Origin: Clostridiales bacterium Firm_04 | GTDB taxonomy: Bacteria > Bacillota > Clostridia > Oscillospirales > Ruminococcaceae | Assembly (NCBI GenBank): GCA_001603005.1 | Contig: LVAJ01000012.1 | Coordinates: 124,001-188,000 of the forward strand | Length of the DNA: 64,000 nt | Direction of reading: 5' to 3' | Part shown: piece by piece, positions 16,909-25,384 of the stretch | Position numbering within the stretch: the first letter of the stretch is position 1 | Layout of the letters: each line of letters opens with the position of its first letter | Notes under the pieces: model-generated | What the model was told of the DNA's origin: nothing | Database searches by the model: none | Seen by the model: only the letters and a program-made list of their open reading frames with translations | Translations under genes and position numbers: made by a program

Positions 16909-18483
16909 TTACATCAAAGGGGACAGAATTTTCAGGAAGCCGCCGAGCAGCTTATAATAGAGCGTTTCTTTCCGAACGGTATCCTCTGTGACCGTTCTGC
17001 ATTCCGCGCGCGTTTTGCAGAAATCCTGTTCGATATCCGGAATACACGGCGTCCGGTAGAGATATGCCGCGCATTCAAAATGATGATAGAGACTGCGGTA
17101 ATCGAAATTGATCGTGCCGACAACAGCTTTTTCGTCATCGCTGACAACCACCTTCGCATGCACAAATCCCGGCGTATATTCATAGATCTTCACACCTGCG
17201 GCAAGCAGCGAACGGTAGTGAGATTTTGCAAGTGCATACGCCGTTTTCTTGTCGGGTATCCCCGGCAGGATCAGCTGCACATCAACACCGCGCTGCGCTG
17301 CGAATTTCAGTGCTGTTTCGAGTTCGCCGTCAAGGATCAGATACGGCGTCATGATGTGCACATAGCTGCGCGCACGGTACAGCATGTCGATATAGACATT
17401 TTCGCCGACCTTGTCGGTGTCGAGCGGACAGTCTGCATAGGGGATTACCCAGCCCTCTGCCGGCTGCACATCGGACGGCGCCTGTATAAACGGCTCCCAC
17501 TGCGGATCCTGCTCTGTGATATTCCACATTTGCAGGAACATGAGCGTGAAGCTGCTGACGGCAGTCCCTTTCAGCATGATCGCCGCATCCTTCCAGCGTC
17601 CGAACCGTTCGGTGAGATTGATGTATTCGTCCGCAAGATTGACACCGCCTGTGAATGCGCATTTGCCGTCGATCACAACGATTTTGCGGTGATCGCGGTA
17701 GTTGTAGTGTGTGGAGAGAAACGGCTGCACCGGCGAAAAATCCTTGCAGCGGATGTCGAGCTGCTCCATGCGTTTCGGGTAGTCAAAGGACAGCGAGGAG
17801 ATCTCGCACATTCCGTCATACATGACGCGCACATCGACGCCCTGCTTTGCCTTTTCCGACAGAATGGAGAGCACCTTGCCCCACATATAGCCCTCTGCAA
17901 TAATGAAAAACTCCATGAAAATGAAGTGCTCTGCCTTTTCAAGCTCTGCGATCAGTGTACGGAACATTTCCTCGCCCTGCGAAAAATACCGCACACCGGT
18001 ATCCTTATAAAGCGGAAAGCATCCGCTCCGGTTGAGATATCTGCAAAGATCGTCCGTGCCGGAATCGACCAGCGCCGGCTCGTCCATGACAGTTTCATCC
18101 TGCGGCAGAACATGCTTTGTATCCTCGATCAGCTCATGGATCCGGTCGCGGATCCTGCGATGTCCGAAGTTATTGTCTGTAAACCAGAGCAGAATCGAAC
18201 CGGGCACAGGGAACATCGCGATCATCCAGAGCCATGTGAGTTTGGCAGAGGAATCCATCTCGCTGTTAAAGAGATAGAGGATCATGGAGAGAGTGAAGAA
18301 TGTCTGAATGACCTTGAATCTGGGAATAAATTCCTCAAACAGTCCATAGATTGCTGCAATGATTGCAATTTGTGAGATAATGAGTATGAGGATCACTGCC
18401 AGACGGCTGAACACGAGCCGCAGCAGTCTGCTTCTTGTTTTTGGGAGTAAACGGATCAGATTTTCAGAATCGCGCGGTTCCAT
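16909..18483 (-). CDS. cls: Cardiolipin synthase
   Basis: This 524-residue membrane enzyme joins two phosphatidylglycerols to make cardiolipin. It has two N-terminal membrane helices and two phospholipase D HKD motifs, HRKIVVIDGKCAFTGG and HAKVVVSDDEKAVVGT, both intact. AGGAGG lies 6 bases before the ATG at 18483. The frame stays open far upstream, but that part lies across the promoter and is not coding. It has its own promoter, divergent from the DUF2156 gene. Confidence 0.94.
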   Translation of the reverse strand: MEPRDSENLIRLLPKTRSRLLRLVFSRLAVILILIISQIAIIAAIYGLFEEFIPRFKVIQTFFTLSMILYLFNSEMDSSAKLTWLWMIAMFPVPGSILLWFTDNNFGHRRIRDRIHELIEDTKHVLPQDETVMDEPALVDSGTDDLCRYLNRSGCFPLYKDTGVRYFSQGEEMFRTLIAELEKAEHFIFMEFFIIAEGYMWGKVLSILSEKAKQGVDVRVMYDGMCEISSLSFDYPKRMEQLDIRCKDFSPVQPFLSTHYNYRDHRKIVVIDGKCAFTGGVNLADEYINLTERFGRWKDAAIMLKGTAVSSFTLMFLQMWNITEQDPQWEPFIQAPSDVQPAEGWVIPYADCPLDTDKVGENVYIDMLYRARSYVHIMTPYLILDGELETALKFAAQRGVDVQLILPGIPDKKTAYALAKSHYRSLLAAGVKIYEYTPGFVHAKVVVSDDEKAVVGTINFDYRSLYHHFECAAYLYRTPCIPDIEQDFCKTRAECRTVTEDTVRKETLYYKLLGGFLKILSPLM

Positions 18484-18516
18484 AATAACCTCCTTTCGCG
18501 GGAATCCCATTGTATT

Positions 18517-18545
18517 ATTATAGCACAGTTTTCCGGAATATGCAA
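18517..18545 (-). promoter_or_regulatory. Promoter of cls
   Basis: TTGCAT (18540-18545) and TATAAT (18517-18522) on the minus strand, with a 17-base spacer. Confidence 0.75.
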
Positions 18546-18578
18546 TGCCGATTTGGACACAGAAAGTCAGAACGGAAT

Positions 18579-18608
18579 TTGACAAACGACTGCGTTCCGT
18601 GATATAAT
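18579..18608 (+). promoter_or_regulatory. Promoter of the DUF2156-pepD-sbcDC unit
   Basis: TTGACA (18579-18584) and TATAAT (18603-18608) with an 18-base spacer. Confidence 0.75.
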
Positions 18609-18648
18609 ATACCTGTTGATGAATTGAAAGAGAAAGGCGGATTTCCGC

Positions 18649-19563
18649 ATGTCCATATTGTTCCATACCCCCGTTCCGTCCGATTATGCCGCAGCAAAGC
18701 GGGCAGCCGATGCAGCAGCTGCAAAAGAAAATGATGCAGCATTCGCGAATTTGTATCTGCTGCGCGAAAAGTACGGAACGGAGATCGCATTTTCTGACGG
18801 TTTTCTGCTCCGGCGTTACAGCAGCGGTATCCGTTCCGGCTGCTACGGTTTTCCGGTCGGGCAGGGGAATCTGAAGGATGCCGTCATGCAGCTTTGTGCA
18901 GATGCAGCCGCTCGAAAGCAGTTGTTCCGCATGACGCTTCTGACCGCCGCACAGTGCGAACAGCTTTCCGCGATCTTTCCGGACAGCTTCACATTCGAGC
19001 CAATGCCGGATTATACGGAATATCTGTATTTGCAGGATAATCTTGCATCTCTGCGCGGCAGCAAGTATCACGGCAAGCGCAATCACATCGCACAGTTCTG
19101 GCGTGCCTATCCGGATGCCTGCATTCAGCCGCTGATCGCGGAAAATGCTGATTTTGCAGTTGATATCGCAAGGCGCTGGCTCTCTGCGCGCATGAATCCG
19201 GAAGACGCTTCTCTGCGCTATGAGTTTTCCTGCATAGCAGAAGCATGCGCAAACTGGGATGCACTGCATCTGTCAGGACTGCTGCTGTATGCATCCGAAC
19301 AGCCGATCGGTATGACGATCGTTTCGGAGATCTCGTCAGGCATCATGGATGTGCATTTTGAAAAGGTCACGCCGGATTATCCGCATGCATGGCCGGTCGT
19401 TGCGAATGAAATGGCAAAATGTCTGAACGGTGCGCAGTATCTGAACCGCGAGGAGGATCTCGGCGAGAGCGGCATGCGCTCGTCGAAGCTGTCCTACCGT
19501 CCCGACCTTCTGAATGAGAAATATCTTGCAGTCTGGCGCGGAAAGGAGCCGACCACATGCTGA
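18649..19563 (+). CDS. DUF2156 protein (phosphatidylglycerol lysyltransferase C-domain-like)
   Basis: This 304-residue soluble protein has the tandem GNAT-like DUF2156 signature: YHGKRNHIAQF in the middle and NREEDLGESGMRSSKLSYRP near the end. The domain is shared with the aminoacyl-transfer part of MprF, but there are no membrane helices, so its acceptor is uncertain. A promoter lies upstream, an AAAGGCGG ribosome-binding site precedes the ATG, and its end overlaps the next gene by 7 bases. Confidence 0.85.
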   Translation: MSILFHTPVPSDYAAAKRAADAAAAKENDAAFANLYLLREKYGTEIAFSDGFLLRRYSSGIRSGCYGFPVGQGNLKDAVMQLCADAAARKQLFRMTLLTAAQCEQLSAIFPDSFTFEPMPDYTEYLYLQDNLASLRGSKYHGKRNHIAQFWRAYPDACIQPLIAENADFAVDIARRWLSARMNPEDASLRYEFSCIAEACANWDALHLSGLLLYASEQPIGMTIVSEISSGIMDVHFEKVTPDYPHAWPVVANEMAKCLNGAQYLNREEDLGESGMRSSKLSYRPDLLNEKYLAVWRGKEPTTC

Positions 19564-21482
19564 AAACCGTATTGTCTCCGCAGACCTGCGCGGTCTGCCG
19601 GAACTGCTGTATTTTTGAGGAACAGAGCGCATGGGAGCTGCCGACATTCCTGCCGCAGTCTGCCGCGCGTCTGGCGAATCGTCCGCAATACCGTCTGACA
19701 CCGGAAAACGGCAGAGTCCGCATTACGCTCCCGTATGACGAAACGCATGCTGCGCAGCCCTGTCCGTTTCTGGATCCGTCGTCGGGCTGTACGCTGCCTC
19801 AAGCGGAAAAACCCTTTGCCTGCTCTCTCTGGCCGGTGCGCGTGATGCGCCGTCCGGACGGAACACCGGCGCTCGCACTGTATCAGGGATGTCCGGGGCT
19901 GCCGCCTGAAAAAACTGCAGATCTTTTGCATCTGATCGCAGACGGCTTAGCGGAACGAATCATGGCAGAAGCAGAGGCGGATCCGTCACTGATTCTGCCG
20001 TATCATCCGAATTACCGCTTTCTTGATGAGATTTCACCGGACAGTCAGGAGGAACCGAATATGACAACATTTTCGCAGCCGGAAGCAGTTTTCCGCTATT
20101 TTTCAGAGTTAGCCGCGATCCCGCACGGCTCCGGCAATACCGCAGCGATCCGCCGATGGGCGCTTGAAACCGCAGAAAAGCTGCATGTTTCTGCCTATGC
20201 AGATGAAACCGGCAATGTCATCATCCATCAGCCGGCATCGGCAGGATATGAAGATCATGAGACCGTGATTTTGCAGGGGCACATGGACATGGTCTGCGCA
20301 CAGCTGCCTTCCTGCAAAAAGAATATGGAGACAGAGGGCATTGATCTGATCTGGGACGGCGATCTGCTCCGCGCAGACGGCACAACCCTCGGCGGCGACG
20401 ACGGCATCGCAGTTGCATATGCATTTGCGATTCTGGAATCCGACAGCATTGCGCATCCGCCGCTGACCGTGATCCTGACCGTCGATGAAGAAACGGGCAT
20501 GGACGGCGCGACCGGTCTTTCTCCGGACGCACTGGGCGGCGCGTATCTGATCAACATTGATTCCGAGGAGGAGGGCGTCTTTACCGTCGGCTGTGCGGGC
20601 GGCGTGCGGGTGCATGCGGTCTATCCGGCTGTGCAGAAGGCTGTCTCCGGCACAAAATATCAGCTGACGCTTTCCGGCTTGACCGGCGGACATTCCGGCG
20701 CGGAGATCCACAAGCCGCTTCTGAATGCAAATACTGCGATGCTGAAACTGCTCCGGAGCATTCCTGTTCCGATTTGTCTTTCGGCATTTGCAGGCGGTGT
20801 GCGCGATAACGTGATCCCGACCGAATGCACGGCTGCATTTTTTGCAGATGCTTCTGATTTGATTGAAACAGCGCTCAACGAAACGCTGACACAATTGAAG
20901 TCGGCATATCCCGCAGAAACCGGCATTACGCTCACAATCGAGCGCACTGAAAGCTGTAACGAAACCGCCATGCCGGCCGCGGAGACAGCCGCTTTGCTTG
21001 ACGCACTTTCGCAGCTGCCGAACGGTGTGCAGGAGATGAATCCGGTGCTGAACATGCCGGAGACCTCGCTGAATCTCGGCATTTTCCGTCTGGAACCGGA
21101 CGGCTTCCATGCAGATGCGCTGATCCGCAGCGGTGTCAACGCCAAAAAGCGTGCGCTTGCAGATCAGCTCCGCACGCTTGCTGAAAATGCCGGCGGCAGC
21201 GTATCCGAATCCGGCGACTACCCCGCATGGGAATACCGTCCAGACACGGTTCTCGAACAGACCGCTGTCCGCGTATTCCGCGAGGAATACGGCAAAGATC
21301 CCGTCATTGAAACGATCCATGCAGGACTGGAATGCGGCATCCTGTCGGATAAAGCGCCGCAGCTTGCCTGCATCTCGATCGGGCCTGACATTTTTGATAT
21401 CCACACACCGCGCGAACGACTTTCGATCCCGTCCGTACAGCGCACATGGGCATTCCTTTGCCGTCTGCTGCGCGCACTATAA
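19557..21482 (+). CDS. YkgJ-type cysteine-cluster domain fused to PepD-like M20 dipeptidase
   Basis: One 641-residue frame encodes two proteins usually separate. Residues 1-168 are a YkgJ-type metal-chelating domain (CAVCRNCC, then CPFLDPSSGCTL, then KPFACSLWP). Residues 169-641 are a complete 473-residue PepD/aminoacyl-histidine dipeptidase with zinc-site motifs QGHMDMVC, LGGDDGIAVA and DEETGMDGA and a final HTPRERLSI. A second ribosome-binding site (CAGGAGG) and an ATG at 20061 lie exactly at the junction, so PepD may also be made alone. The genes upstream and downstream (DUF2156, sbcD) are in the same unit. Confidence 0.88.
   Translation: MLKTVLSPQTCAVCRNCCIFEEQSAWELPTFLPQSAARLANRPQYRLTPENGRVRITLPYDETHAAQPCPFLDPSSGCTLPQAEKPFACSLWPVRVMRRPDGTPALALYQGCPGLPPEKTADLLHLIADGLAERIMAEAEADPSLILPYHPNYRFLDEISPDSQEEPNMTTFSQPEAVFRYFSELAAIPHGSGNTAAIRRWALETAEKLHVSAYADETGNVIIHQPASAGYEDHETVILQGHMDMVCAQLPSCKKNMETEGIDLIWDGDLLRADGTTLGGDDGIAVAYAFAILESDSIAHPPLTVILTVDEETGMDGATGLSPDALGGAYLINIDSEEEGVFTVGCAGGVRVHAVYPAVQKAVSGTKYQLTLSGLTGGHSGAEIHKPLLNANTAMLKLLRSIPVPICLSAFAGGVRDNVIPTECTAAFFADASDLIETALNETLTQLKSAYPAETGITLTIERTESCNETAMPAAETAALLDALSQLPNGVQEMNPVLNMPETSLNLGIFRLEPDGFHADALIRSGVNAKKRALADQLRTLAENAGGSVSESGDYPAWEYRPDTVLEQTAVRVFREEYGKDPVIETIHAGLECGILSDKAPQLACISIGPDIFDIHTPRERLSIPSVQRTWAFLCRLLRAL
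20047..20063 (+). promoter_or_regulatory. Internal ribosome-binding site and start for PepD
   Basis: AGGAGG about 8 bases before the in-frame ATG at 20061 would give a free-standing 473-residue PepD ending at 21482. Confidence 0.6.
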
Positions 21483-21494
21483 AAGGAGGAGCGC

Positions 21495-22631
21495 ATGCGA
21501 TTTTTGCATCTTGCCGACCTGCATATCGGAAAGATCCTTCACAAGCAGAATCTCATGGAGGATCAGCGCTATATTTTGCAGCAGATCCTTGAAATTGCGC
21601 GTACCCGACAAATCGACGCTGTCCTGATCGCGGGCGACGTCTATCAGAGAAATGCGCCCTCATCGGAGGCAATGTCGCTGTTCAGCGATTTTCTGTCCGC
21701 GCTTGCCGCAGAAAAACTGCCGTGCTATCTCATCAGCGGCAACCATGATTCTGCGGAGCGTGTGGCATATCTTGCGCCGCTTGCAGCAGAATCCGGCATC
21801 CGGATCGCAGGCGCAGACGGCGCCGAAATCTACGATTATACGATGACAGACAGCTTCGGCACGCTGCATGTGCATCTGATGCCGTTCACGACGCCGCTGC
21901 ATGTGCGGCAGCGTTATCCGGAGGAAGCCGAGCAGATCCGCTCTTATGACGATGCGATCCGCGTGCTGCTTTCGCTTCATCCGGTTACGGATTCCGACCG
22001 GCATATTCTGGTCGCGCATCAGTTTCTGACGGGCGGTCAGGTCTGCGAATCCGAGGAGCTTGCGATCGGCGGCATGGACAATGTATCTGCGTCGCTGTTC
22101 GATGCTTATGATTATGTTGCGCTCGGTCATCTGCACGGTCCGCAGCATGTTTCTCGTCCGGAGATCCGCTATGCAGGCTCGCCTCTGAAATATTCATTTT
22201 CAGAGCGCAGTCAGCGCAAATCCGTCACGATCGCAGAGCTGCGGGAAAAGGGGAATGTTCAGATCGAAACGATCCCGCTGCAGCCTCTGCACGATATGCA
22301 GGAACTGAAAGGCAGCCTAGCCGAACTGCTTGCAGGCACACCGACCGAAGACTACATCCACGCGATCCTGACCGATCCCACGCCGCCGAGCGATGCCGTC
22401 CGGCAGCTGCGCACGGTTTATCCAAATCTGCTGCTCATGACAACAGAGAGCATTCACGCGAAAGAGGTTCAGCCCCAAGTGCAGGATTTTCAGCCGCAGC
22501 GGACAGATTTCGCTTCGCTGCTCTCCGATTTCTACGCGATGCAGAATCAGGGCACGCCGCTGACCGCGCAGCAGGAGCAGATTGTCACAAAATTGCTGGA
22601 ACAGCTTGACAGAGAGGCGGGTGCGCTATGA
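21495..22631 (+). CDS. sbcD: Exonuclease subunit SbcD (Mre11-like nuclease)
   Basis: SbcD is the nuclease of the SbcCD complex, which cuts DNA hairpins and processes breaks. The 378-residue product has the phosphoesterase motifs LHLADLHIGK, IAGDVYQR, ISGNHDS, and VAHQFLTGG with ALGHLHGPQ later. AGGAGG lies 4 bases before the ATG. The gene follows the PepD stop after 12 bases and overlaps sbcC by 4 bases. Confidence 0.95.
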   Translation: MRFLHLADLHIGKILHKQNLMEDQRYILQQILEIARTRQIDAVLIAGDVYQRNAPSSEAMSLFSDFLSALAAEKLPCYLISGNHDSAERVAYLAPLAAESGIRIAGADGAEIYDYTMTDSFGTLHVHLMPFTTPLHVRQRYPEEAEQIRSYDDAIRVLLSLHPVTDSDRHILVAHQFLTGGQVCESEELAIGGMDNVSASLFDAYDYVALGHLHGPQHVSRPEIRYAGSPLKYSFSERSQRKSVTIAELREKGNVQIETIPLQPLHDMQELKGSLAELLAGTPTEDYIHAILTDPTPPSDAVRQLRTVYPNLLLMTTESIHAKEVQPQVQDFQPQRTDFASLLSDFYAMQNQGTPLTAQQEQIVTKLLEQLDREAGAL

Positions 22632-25249
22632 AACCGAGAATCCTGACGATGCAGGCGTTCGGACCGTATGCCGGCAAAACGACCGTTGATTTTACTTTGC
22701 TGGATCCGGACGGATTATTCCTCATTACCGGCGATACCGGCGCGGGCAAAACAACGATTTTTGACGCAATTTCGTTTGCATTATACGGTGAAGCAAGCGG
22801 CGGCAGCGAACGCCGGACATCGAAAAGCTTCCGTTCGGATTTCGCCGCAGCGGATACCGAAACACTTGTCACACTGGAGTTTGAGCATCGCGGACAGCTT
22901 TATACGGTTACCCGCATTCCCGAACATGAGCGGCGAAAGCTGCGCGGCGACGGCATGACGAAGATCAAGGCATCCGCGAGCATTTTGATGCCGGACGGCA
23001 AGCACTTTGATTCGATTCCGGAAGTCAATGCCGCTGTACAGACCTTGATCGGCTTGGACAGGGATCAGTTTGCGCAGACTGTTATGATCGCGCAGGGCGA
23101 TTTTCTGAAAATCCTGAATGCAAAATCGGCAGACCGCCGCGTTCTGTTCCAGAAGCTCTTTTCAACAATGCGTTACGCCCGTTTTCAGGAGCTGCTGAAA
23201 GCGCATTATGCCGATGCAAAGCATGATCTGGAACAAAACGGACAGCAGATCATGTATGCCGCTTCGGATATCCGTTCGGATGAATCTGCGGAGGAAAGTA
23301 CCGTATTCGGCATGCTGCGGAGCGATCCGGTCTACGCGGATCAGGCGATTCCGTTGTTGCAGGCGCTTTGTTCGATGCAGGAGCAGATTTACGCCGAGCA
23401 AAAAGCACAGATTGCCGCAATGGAATCACAGCTGCTTGAAAAAACAAAAGCAGCGGAACAGGCAACCCAGCAGAATGCGCTGCTGACACGGCTTCGCGCC
23501 AATGAGCAGGCGCTTGCTGAGCTGGAAAAGCAGTCTCCGGAGATGCAGATTCTGCAGGATGAACTCGATGCCGCAGAGCATGCAGCGATCCTGAAAAACA
23601 GCCATACTGCGTGGCAGACCGCGATCCGGCAGGAGCAGGATGCGAGAGCGGCAGCAGAAAAGCGGATGAACGAGCTTCCCGCTGCGGAAGCCGCCTGCAA
23701 AGAAGCGCAAAAACAGGCGGAAGAAGCAGAAATTGCAGCCGCACAGATAGATGTCCTGAACGAGAAAAGACTGAAAGCGGAGCGGGCGCTGGATCTGCTG
23801 CAAAAGCAAAGACTCGCGAAATCCGCACATGAAAAAGCGATCCTTTTGCAGGCAGAATATGCAGGCACCGTTGAAACAGCATCCGCGCTGCAAAAGAAGA
23901 CGCTGCTTGCCTATCAGAAAGGGCAGGCGGGCAAGCTTGCGGAACAGCTGGAGCAGGGGAAACCCTGTCCGGTCTGCGGCTCCTGCGAGCATCCGGCTCC
24001 GGCGCTGATGTCCGCACATACGCCGTCGGACGCGGATCTGGAAAAGATCGGGCAGGCGATGAACAACGCAATTGCGCAGTATGAGCGTGCAGGTCAGGCA
24101 GCTGCGGAAAAGCAGGAGAATCTGCGCGTCATTACGGAGGAACTGACCGCACTTTGCGGCGACGATATTCCGGATGAAACCGAACTGCGGGACAATTGCA
24201 AAAAAGCGGAAACACTTGTATCGACGCTCGAAGCCCAGCGCCGCAGCACACAGCAGAATTATCAGCGGGCAGAACGCGAAAATGCATCGAAACGTGCAGC
24301 GGCAGTTGAAGCAGGTGAAGCGTTCGAGCGTGCAGAGCAGCGAAGTATTGAGCTGGAAAGCGCCTATACTGCCGCGCTTGCCGGCTCCGATTTTCCGGAT
24401 GAAGCAGCATTCCTTGCTGCCTGCCGCACACAGGATCAGATCGTCATGCTCCGCGGACAGCTGCGCACATACCGTGACCGTCTGCATCAGCTGAACGGTC
24501 AGCATGAGTCGCTCTCTGCGCAGTGCATGATCGGTGAACTGCTTCCGGTCGATGATCTGCAGGAGGAGATCCGTCAGCTTCGGCAGTCTAAGACCAGCGT
24601 TGAAGCTGCCTATCAGAAAGCCGCACATGACCTGCAAAGCAATCAGAATGCGCTGCATCGCCTGATCCCGCTTGCCGAAAAGCGCAAATCGCTCGCGGAA
24701 TACGAAGCAAGCGTCCGCGATCTGTACCTGACGGTCGGCGGACAGCAGAGCGGTCAGATGAAGCTGAGCTTTGAGGCATATGTACAGCAGTTTTATTTCA
24801 GGCAGGTTGTCGATGCAGCGAACCAGCGGCTCTCGTTCCTCACGAATGAAAACTATGCGCTCCGCTGCCGGAAGGATGCCGGTTCCGCGCGCGGACAGGC
24901 AGGACTTGATCTGGAAGTCTATGACAGCACGACCGGCGCATGGAGAGAGGTCTCCACACTGTCCGGCGGCGAATCCTTCCTTGCATCGCTTGCACTCGCG
25001 CTCGGATTATCCGATGTCGTGCAGGCGCAGAGCGGCGGTATTTCGCTGGATGCGATGTTCATTGACGAGGGCTTCGGCTCACTGGATGAGCAGGCGCTCC
25101 GGCAGGCGATCCGCATGCTGGCAAAGCTTGCAGACGGCACGCGTCTGATCGGTGTGATCTCGCATGTGACCGAATTGAAGGACGCGATCCCTGCGCAGAT
25201 CCGTATTTCAAAGGAATCCGACGGCAGCCGGATCTCCGTGATCGCCTGA
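22628..25249 (+). CDS. sbcC: Exonuclease subunit SbcC (Rad50-like ATPase)
   Basis: SbcC is the ATPase and DNA-tethering partner of SbcD. The 873-residue product has Walker A (GDTGAGKTTIFDAISF), long coiled coils, a zinc hook (CPVCGSCEHPAP near residue 445), the ABC signature LSGGESFLASLALALGL and Walker B in LDAMFIDEGFGSLDEQAL. It is shorter than the roughly 1000-residue Escherichia coli protein, mostly in the coiled-coil arms. The start overlaps the sbcD stop (ATGA). Confidence 0.95.
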   Translation: MKPRILTMQAFGPYAGKTTVDFTLLDPDGLFLITGDTGAGKTTIFDAISFALYGEASGGSERRTSKSFRSDFAAADTETLVTLEFEHRGQLYTVTRIPEHERRKLRGDGMTKIKASASILMPDGKHFDSIPEVNAAVQTLIGLDRDQFAQTVMIAQGDFLKILNAKSADRRVLFQKLFSTMRYARFQELLKAHYADAKHDLEQNGQQIMYAASDIRSDESAEESTVFGMLRSDPVYADQAIPLLQALCSMQEQIYAEQKAQIAAMESQLLEKTKAAEQATQQNALLTRLRANEQALAELEKQSPEMQILQDELDAAEHAAILKNSHTAWQTAIRQEQDARAAAEKRMNELPAAEAACKEAQKQAEEAEIAAAQIDVLNEKRLKAERALDLLQKQRLAKSAHEKAILLQAEYAGTVETASALQKKTLLAYQKGQAGKLAEQLEQGKPCPVCGSCEHPAPALMSAHTPSDADLEKIGQAMNNAIAQYERAGQAAAEKQENLRVITEELTALCGDDIPDETELRDNCKKAETLVSTLEAQRRSTQQNYQRAERENASKRAAAVEAGEAFERAEQRSIELESAYTAALAGSDFPDEAAFLAACRTQDQIVMLRGQLRTYRDRLHQLNGQHESLSAQCMIGELLPVDDLQEEIRQLRQSKTSVEAAYQKAAHDLQSNQNALHRLIPLAEKRKSLAEYEASVRDLYLTVGGQQSGQMKLSFEAYVQQFYFRQVVDAANQRLSFLTNENYALRCRKDAGSARGQAGLDLEVYDSTTGAWREVSTLSGGESFLASLALALGLSDVVQAQSGGISLDAMFIDEGFGSLDEQALRQAIRMLAKLADGTRLIGVISHVTELKDAIPAQIRISKESDGSRISVIA

Positions 25250-25319
25250 CAGCACCGGAATCATCAGCTGTATTTTGTAAAAAAATCTCTGTCTGCGGGC
25301 AGAAATCACATTCAAATAC

Positions 25320-25348
25320 TTGACAAACAATGCAAATTCATGTAAAAT
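25320..25348 (+). promoter_or_regulatory. Promoter of the clostripain-like gene
   Basis: TTGACA (25320-25325) and TAAAAT (25343-25348) with a 17-base spacer. Confidence 0.75.
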
Positions 25349-25384
25349 AGTATCAGAATCTGTATTTTATAGGAGGATTACAAT

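Noticed and set aside
18484..19269. A 262-codon upstream extension of cls
   Set aside because: It runs through two promoters and the opposite DUF2156 gene, and the ribosome-binding site fits only the ATG at 18483.
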